From Armatimonadota bacterium (GTDB taxonomy: Bacteria; Armatimonadota; Armatimonadia; Armatimonadales; Armatimonadaceae), in the NCBI GenBank assembly GCA_014381035.1, contig JACMIS010000586.1, forward strand, positions 1 to 27,871: DNA of 27,871 nt, read 5' to 3'. Position numbers and translations under genes: made by a program. Below, one piece after another: positions 22,893-27,871 of this stretch (positions are counted from its first letter, which is position 1; each line of letters opens with the position of its first letter). Under the pieces are notes generated by a model, which ran no database searches, had not been told where the DNA came from, and was given only the letters and a program-made list of their open reading frames with translations.

Positions 22893-23823
22893 CGAGGCAA
22901 ATCCCGACCCCGAGATACTTTTCGCGTATGATGATTTGCGTCTACGCGTATCGCCATTCGGAGCCTCCTTGCGTGGTTTATGGCGCGAATTAGACGGGGC
23001 GGTCGCGCCTATCATCACTGGCTATAGTGGTAGATCGAACAAAGCCGGTGGGCAAGGCGATGTTTTGATTCCGTTCCCCGGTCGCGTCAAAGACGGACAG
23101 TATACGTTCGACGGGCATACGTATCAAATGCCGCGCAACGACAAAGACGGTCCGAACGCCATACATGGCTTTGTCCGGTCGCAATTGTGGCATGTCGCCG
23201 AGCACCGCAAGAACCGGATCACCTTCGTCGTGGACTACGCACCGGACACGAAGGCGTACCCCGCGGCTTTGCAGGCAACCGTCACCTATGTATTGGACGA
23301 ATCCGGAATGACCTGTCGCTTTTCGGTCAAAAATACGGGCTACAAAGCCGCGCCCGTCGGAGTCGGCTTCCACCCGTATTTCGCCGTGAGCGACGGCTTG
23401 ATCGACGCCGACACCCTTCACCTGCCGATGCAATCGGTCCTGGAGTTTGGTGACGCCCTGATACCGACCGGTCGTGTACTGTCGGTCGAAAATACCGCGT
23501 TCGATTTCACCGCGCCGAGAGTCATCGGCGAAACGAAATTCAACACGTGCTATGCCGACCCCGTCCGCGATGCCGATGGAAGAACCCATATCCGCTTTTC
23601 TTCGCCAGAAACGAACCGGTCCATCACCGTATGGATGGACGATTCTTTCGGATTCTTGGTGCTGTACTCGGGCGACCCACTTCCCGAATCCCATCGCCGC
23701 CGTTCGCTCGCCATCGAGCCGATGACGTGCGGCTCGGATGCGTTCAACCATCCAGAATGGGGACTGGTCGCCCTTCCCCCCGGCGAGACATTCTCGGGGG
23801 CATGGGGCGTCACCGTGCTATAA
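22885..23823 (+). CDS. Aldose 1-epimerase family protein
   Basis: The 312-residue protein belongs to the galactose mutarotase fold. The active-site set is present: Arg67 in FPGRVKDG, His94 in NAIHGF, His163 in GFHPYF and the general base Glu278 in LAIEPMT. It interconverts alpha and beta forms of an aldose, probably glucose or galactose, but family members differ in substrate and no sugar genes are adjacent. It starts inside the stop region of the Cys-rich peptide gene (8-bp overlap). Its final codons contain the extended -10 element of sbcD. Confidence 0.9.
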   Translation: MDNEANPDPEILFAYDDLRLRVSPFGASLRGLWRELDGAVAPIITGYSGRSNKAGGQGDVLIPFPGRVKDGQYTFDGHTYQMPRNDKDGPNAIHGFVRSQLWHVAEHRKNRITFVVDYAPDTKAYPAALQATVTYVLDESGMTCRFSVKNTGYKAAPVGVGFHPYFAVSDGLIDADTLHLPMQSVLEFGDALIPTGRVLSVENTAFDFTAPRVIGETKFNTCYADPVRDADGRTHIRFSSPETNRSITVWMDDSFGFLVLYSGDPLPESHRRRSLAIEPMTCGSDAFNHPEWGLVALPPGETFSGAWGVTVL

Positions 23824-23824
23824 T
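23816..23824 (+). promoter_or_regulatory. Extended -10 promoter of sbcD (leaderless)
   Basis: TGCTATAAT spans the galM stop codon. Only 6 bases separate it from the sbcD ATG at 23831 and there is no Shine-Dalgarno sequence, so transcription would start at or next to the A of the ATG. The same nonamer stands before efp and sbcC. Confidence 0.6.
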
Positions 23825-23830
23825 TGTTTT

Positions 23831-25114
23831 ATGTCCGCCCCCGCCCCATCCGTGCGAATCATGCACTTCGCCGACGTTCACCTCGGCGTCGAAACCCTCG
23901 GGAAACTGAACCCGGAAACGGGATTGAACACCCGCCTCGAAGATTTTACCAACACACTGAATCAAGCCATTGACCGCGCGTTGGATGCCAACGTGGACCT
24001 CGCGTTATTCGCCGGGGACGCTTACAAAGCCCGCGATCCGAACCAGACCCACCAGCGTTCCTTCGCCGCCGCGTTGAAGCGTCTTACGGATGCGGGGGTA
24101 CCGGTTGTGATGCTGATCGGAAACCACGATATTCCCAACAGCCGGGGACGCGCACACGCTCTGGAGATTTACGGTCTGCTCGGCGGTCCTTCGAGTGGCG
24201 TGCAGATTATCGCCAAACCGGACATGATCGCGGTAGAAACACGCAAAGGGACCGTCCTTGTCGCCGGGATGCCATATTTGGTCCGCTCCCGTGTGGTGTC
24301 ACAGGACGAAACGAAAGGCAAAACAGTCGAGGAAGTCGCGCATCTGATCCGCGACAAGTACGCCGCCTATATCGCGGATCTGGCGCGTCAGGTCGCCGAC
24401 GCGCCGGACTACATCGCGCTCCTGATGGGGCATTTCACGGTCGCCGAGGCGCGTGTCGGCTGGCAAAACTTCCTGCTCAACGCGAACGAACCGCAGGTCC
24501 CGGTCGAAGCGATTACGCTGTATTCGCCGGGCGGCGTGTCGCCGTGGGATTACGTGGGCATGGGGCACGTTCACAAGCATCAGGAGATGAATCGGGGGAA
24601 CGAGCCGCCGGTCATCTATCCCGGTTCGATTGATCGTATCGACTTCAATGAGCGTGGCGAGGAAAAAGGGTTCGTGGTCGCGGACATTTCAAAGGGACAA
24701 ACGAAATGGAAGCATGTCGTTTTGCAAACGCGCCGCTTCGTTCAGGTAGACGCCGACGCGGGCGACGCGGACGACCCGACGGCGGCGATTTTAGCCGAAC
24801 TCGACCGCTATCCCCTTCTTGATTCCGTGGTAAAAGTGAACTACAAGGTGGCGTCCGACAAGGCAATGCTGGTGCGCACCGATGAGATTCGCAAGCGTCT
24901 TTCCGCCGCGCACGTCGTGGTTTCGCTGCAGCGTGATATGCCGCAGGGGGAGGGAGTGATCCGGGTGGACGGGATGACGGAAACCATGACCCCGGAAGTT
25001 GCCCTCGGCAAATACATGGATGCACAACCGCGCTTAATGACGCGGCGCGACGATCTCATGACCGCCGCACGCGCCCTGTTCGACCAACTGGCGCATGAGG
25101 AATCGCTTGGATAA
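23831..25114 (+). CDS. sbcD: Exonuclease SbcCD subunit D (Mre11-like)
   Basis: The 427-residue protein is the manganese nuclease subunit that, with SbcC, opens hairpins and trims blocked DNA ends. Phosphoesterase motifs in order: MHFADVHLG (Asp15, His17), LFAGDAYKARDP, MLIGNHD, LLMGHFT and MGHVHKH. The capping domain follows (IYPGSIDRIDFNERGEEKGFVV). The start at 23831 was chosen by homology; the frame is open upstream only because it overlaps galM. It precedes sbcC by 52 bp, which carries a separate promoter. Confidence 0.95.
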   Translation: MSAPAPSVRIMHFADVHLGVETLGKLNPETGLNTRLEDFTNTLNQAIDRALDANVDLALFAGDAYKARDPNQTHQRSFAAALKRLTDAGVPVVMLIGNHDIPNSRGRAHALEIYGLLGGPSSGVQIIAKPDMIAVETRKGTVLVAGMPYLVRSRVVSQDETKGKTVEEVAHLIRDKYAAYIADLARQVADAPDYIALLMGHFTVAEARVGWQNFLLNANEPQVPVEAITLYSPGGVSPWDYVGMGHVHKHQEMNRGNEPPVIYPGSIDRIDFNERGEEKGFVVADISKGQTKWKHVVLQTRRFVQVDADAGDADDPTAAILAELDRYPLLDSVVKVNYKVASDKAMLVRTDEIRKRLSAAHVVVSLQRDMPQGEGVIRVDGMTETMTPEVALGKYMDAQPRLMTRRDDLMTAARALFDQLAHEESLG

Positions 25115-25118
25115 GCCG

Positions 25119-25127
25119 TGCTATAAT
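25119..25127 (+). promoter_or_regulatory. Extended -10 promoter of sbcC
   Basis: TGCTATAAT, identical to the elements before efp and sbcD, lies in the gap after sbcD. Transcription should begin near 25134, giving a leader of about 33 bases to the TTG start of sbcC with its AGGAG. sbcC could thus be expressed separately from sbcD. Confidence 0.55.
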
Positions 25128-25166
25128 TAGGTGCTGTCCCCGCGACGGATTTCAGGAGATACTCGT

Positions 25167-27743
25167 TTGATCCCCGTTCGTTTACAACTCAAAAACTTCA
25201 TGTCCTATGGCGAAGGCGTCCCCCCGCTCGAACTTGCCGGAGTACGCCTCGCCTGCCTGTCCGGCGATAATGGAAACGGCAAAACCGCCCTGCTGGACGC
25301 GATCACGTGGGCGTTGTTCGACGAGTGCCGCGCAAAAACCAAGGAAGACGTGATCCGGCTCGGCGCGAACAGTTGCGGCGTGATTTTAGAGTTTTTGGTC
25401 GAGGGTACCCGCTACCGGATCGACCGTCGCATCTCCCGCAAGGCGACCGGGACAAGCGGTGGCGGCTCACAGTGGGAACTACAGGTGCGGCGGGAGGACA
25501 ACTCCTGGCACCCGCTCTCCGGCACCACGCAACGCGAAACGCAGGAAAAAATCGTCGCCCTACTTCATATGGACTATGACACATTTCTTGCGACCGCCTA
25601 TCTGGCGCAAGGACGCGCCGATGAGTTCGCCCGCTCTACACCGAATAAGCGCAAAGAAGTGCTTGCCGATATTCTTGATCTGTCTCGCTTCGACCGATTG
25701 GAGGAGATGGCGAAGGAGCGCGAAAAGGAAGCCAGAGAAAAAGAAACCGACCTGACGCGCACCCTGTCCGGGATTGACACCACGCTCGCGAATCGCGACC
25801 GGTATGAAATGCTCCTTGAGGAGGCGACACGTAAGTTGCAGTCCGCGACGGCGGAGAGAGAGCGCATACAACAGGAGCGACATCAGATCGCGATCGACGT
25901 CGAGCGGCTGGATATTTTCGAGCAACGCGCCCGGAACATGGAAGACAAAATCGCGGAAGCCGAGGAGCGCAATGCAGAGGACTCCGCCACCATAGACGCA
26001 CTTCTGCCCCGCGTCGCTCAGGCGCAAACGCTGGTAGACCGCGCCGGAGAAATCGAGGCCGCGTATCGGCGACTGCAACTATTACAGAACGAAATCGCGC
26101 AACTCGAAGCGATATACAACCGTGCGCTGGAGCTTGGTCGTAAGTGCGGCGACTTGGAGCGACTCATTCGCACCGAAGAAGGCAAACTGACCAACGAGCG
26201 GTATCAGAAACAGTGTCAGGTGGAAGAGTTCGAGCGCGATGTACCTACATTAACTGCCACGCAACGCGAGATCGAGCAACTACGAGCTGATCTTTCGACA
26301 TTTGGCGATGTGGACGCCGCACTGATTCAGAATGAACAAACGCGTCAGGGTTGGGATGACACAATGGCGGATTTGAAAGATCGGAACGCCGCCGCGAAAC
26401 ACGCCGAGGCGCAGCTGATCAAGCGACTCGGAGCGTTGCAATCCTCCTCGGCACCGAACTGCGAATACTGCGGAGAGCCGCTCCCGCCCGCGAAACGCGC
26501 CGGTGCTATCGCCGAAGCCGAAGCCGAACGAGAAACGGTACACGCCCGACTCGCCGCCACGGTTCGGGAGGCGAGCACCGTCAAGCAGGAGATCGCCGCG
26601 TTGAAAGCGGAGCAGGATACCCTCCTGCGCTCGCGGCAAGCCAAAGCCGAACATGAGACTCAGATCCGTCTGTATTCCCAGCAGGTCACGCGACTGGAGG
26701 AGCGCGTTCGGCTTCTCCCTAAAACCATCCTGGAGCGTAACACGCTCGACGAACGGCTGCGGAGCCGCGATTTTCTCGCCGCCGAGCAGGAACAGTTGGC
26801 GCAACTTTCCGCCGAGCGGGAGAAGGCTGAAGCCGCGCACGCACCGCTTGAAGCCGCTCGCGCTGAGGCAAACGCCCTGCGAAACGCGCCGCGCGATCTG
26901 GACGCGTTGAACAATGCGCAAGCCGTTTTACAAACCGAGCCGCCGCGTATCGCGGAATTACAGGCGAAAGTGACGAAGCGCGTCGGCCAGATTACCGTCG
27001 CCCGTCAGCAGGTGACGAAGGCACGGACCGACTCTGCCGAACTGCCGATGTTGAAACAAACGCTGGCGGATTACGACATCCAAATAGGCGGTGCGACCGA
27101 AACGGTGCAGCGTGCCGACCGTGAAATCGGGCAGTGGACGAGCCAGCTGGAATATTGTCGCCAGCAGGAGCAGGAGCGCGTTGTCTATCAGGCTGAATTA
27201 GCGGAAACAGGCAAACAACGTGATCTGTACCGTGAACTCGCCGGTGCTTTCGGGAAAAAAGGTGTCCAGGCATTGATCATCGAAAACGCCCTCCCCGATA
27301 TTGTCGCGCACGCAAACGAACTGCTTGCGAAACTGTCGAACGACGCGATGCAAGTCGAACTACGAACGACGCGCGAAGCCCGTACCAAAGGCGCGGCGAA
27401 TATAGAAACGCTCGATATTATTATCTCGGACGAAATGGGGACACGCCCGTATGAGATGTTCAGCGGTGGTGAAGCGTTTCGCGTCAACTTCGCGCTTCGG
27501 GTAGCACTGTCGCGGGTGCTTGCCAGCCGTGCTGGTGCGCCCTTGCAAACTCTGATCGTGGACGAAGGGTTCGGAACCCAGGACCCCCGCGGGCGCGAAG
27601 CGATCACCGATGCCTTGCAAGCGATTCAGGATCACTTCGCGCTGATTCTGTGCATCACGCATATCGAAGAGATTAAAGAAGCGTTCCCGACGCGCATCGA
27701 GGTCGTCAAAGGCGCGAACGGTTCCACGTTCACAATGATGTGA
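25167..27743 (+). CDS. sbcC: Exonuclease SbcCD subunit C (Rad50-like SMC ATPase)
   Basis: The 858-residue ATPase has the Walker A GDNGNGKT and the N-terminal LQLKNFMSYGEG; two long coiled coils (about 180-420 and 450-690); the zinc hook Cys432-x2-Cys435 (NCEYCGEPLPP) between them; the ABC signature MFSGGEAFRVNFALR; and Walker B LIVDEGFGTQD. The TTG start gives the normal MIPVRLQLKNF N-terminus and has AGGAG 8 bases upstream. A GTG at 25131 would add 12 unusual residues and lies just at the predicted transcription start, so TTG is preferred. It works with the sbcD product. Confidence 0.95.
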   Translation: MIPVRLQLKNFMSYGEGVPPLELAGVRLACLSGDNGNGKTALLDAITWALFDECRAKTKEDVIRLGANSCGVILEFLVEGTRYRIDRRISRKATGTSGGGSQWELQVRREDNSWHPLSGTTQRETQEKIVALLHMDYDTFLATAYLAQGRADEFARSTPNKRKEVLADILDLSRFDRLEEMAKEREKEAREKETDLTRTLSGIDTTLANRDRYEMLLEEATRKLQSATAERERIQQERHQIAIDVERLDIFEQRARNMEDKIAEAEERNAEDSATIDALLPRVAQAQTLVDRAGEIEAAYRRLQLLQNEIAQLEAIYNRALELGRKCGDLERLIRTEEGKLTNERYQKQCQVEEFERDVPTLTATQREIEQLRADLSTFGDVDAALIQNEQTRQGWDDTMADLKDRNAAAKHAEAQLIKRLGALQSSSAPNCEYCGEPLPPAKRAGAIAEAEAERETVHARLAATVREASTVKQEIAALKAEQDTLLRSRQAKAEHETQIRLYSQQVTRLEERVRLLPKTILERNTLDERLRSRDFLAAEQEQLAQLSAEREKAEAAHAPLEAARAEANALRNAPRDLDALNNAQAVLQTEPPRIAELQAKVTKRVGQITVARQQVTKARTDSAELPMLKQTLADYDIQIGGATETVQRADREIGQWTSQLEYCRQQEQERVVYQAELAETGKQRDLYRELAGAFGKKGVQALIIENALPDIVAHANELLAKLSNDAMQVELRTTREARTKGAANIETLDIIISDEMGTRPYEMFSGGEAFRVNFALRVALSRVLASRAGAPLQTLIVDEGFGTQDPRGREAITDALQAIQDHFALILCITHIEEIKEAFPTRIEVVKGANGSTFTMM

Positions 27744-27749
27744 TACGAA

Positions 27750-27871
27750 CTACTGGCGCGAAAGCCAGATCCAGCCCAGTATAGCCGCGACGAGGACGAG
27801 CCACATCACTTTATTGATGAGGGGAGTGCTCTTGTGCTCGGCTTCAGCGTATTTCCCCCGCTGAACGAAAC
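27750..27871 (-). CDS. C-terminal end of a membrane protein (partial)
   Basis: A minus-strand frame open to the window edge ends at TAG (complement 27750-27752). The last 40 residues include FVQRGKYAEAEHKSTPL and a final hydrophobic helix NKVMWLVLVAAILGWIWLSRQ. A basic-amphipathic stretch before a terminal helix looks like a genuine membrane-protein end. It converges with sbcC with 6 bp between the stops. The family cannot be told from this piece. Confidence 0.6.
   Translation of the reverse strand, partial: FVQRGKYAEAEHKSTPLINKVMWLVLVAAILGWIWLSRQ

Noticed and set aside
22990..23751. 253-codon minus-strand open frame opposite galM
   Set aside because: Antisense to galM, which has all active-site residues; the reverse frame has none of a known family.
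23738..23830. Longer SbcD start inside galM
   Set aside because: The extension reads out of frame through galM and gives a non-SbcD N-terminus; the ATG at 23831 directly precedes the phosphoesterase motif.

Overview
This is a chromosomal window from a moderately GC-rich, free-living bacterium. It holds housekeeping genes in short operons on both strands; I see no rRNA, tRNA, insertion sequence, phage gene or CRISPR array. The gene set (type IV pilus retraction ATPase and a lone prepilin, lipoprotein maturation enzymes, acetyl-CoA carboxylase parts linked to efp, an ABC permease fused to an M1 peptidase, several small proteins I cannot name) would suit a diderm-type lineage such as Armatimonadota. 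That placement is inference from gene content, not a database match.

Layout. Positions 1-142 are a perfect palindrome that duplicates the end of the first gene and contains its terminator; this is most likely a contig-end fold-back. A minus-strand block follows: pilT (4697-5857), an ABC ATPase (3752-4648) and its permease/M1-peptidase partner (115-3759). Divergently comes efp, a six-TM cysteine-cluster membrane protein, a BCCP-like protein with Arg in place of the biotinylated Lys, a type IV prepilin overlapping it, and accC (6047-10396). Minus-strand uvrC, a small hypothetical gene and hom come next (10415-14156). A DUF1579-like gene converges with a peroxiredoxin-like exported protein (14267-15378). 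Then follow a cysteine-less YlyA/DksA-like gene, lspA, lgt and rluD (15567-18507), a small convergent membrane protein, and the iron-uptake pair feoA-feoB with a clear promoter and palindromic leader (18837-21505). After an amber-interrupted gene relic come a bacterial PARG, a FeoB-associated-type Cys-rich membrane peptide and galM (21776-23823), then sbcD and sbcC (23831-27743). The window ends in the C-terminus of a minus-strand membrane protein.

How they fit. lspA and lgt act in lipoprotein processing; feoA/feoB and possibly the peptide at 22674 act in Fe(II) import; sbcD/sbcC form one nuclease complex. The accC locus is the most unusual part: biotin carboxylase is encoded beside a BCCP paralogue that cannot carry biotin, with a prepilin translated from its overlapping 3' end and a repeat-derived hairpin leader in front of accC.

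A window-wide theme is that several genes (pilT, uvrC, hom, sbcD) have a -10-like hexamer only 6-9 bases before the ATG and no Shine-Dalgarno sequence, suggesting leaderless mRNAs. Others (feoB, sbcC, the PARG, the 12367 gene) have clear Shine-Dalgarno sequences.
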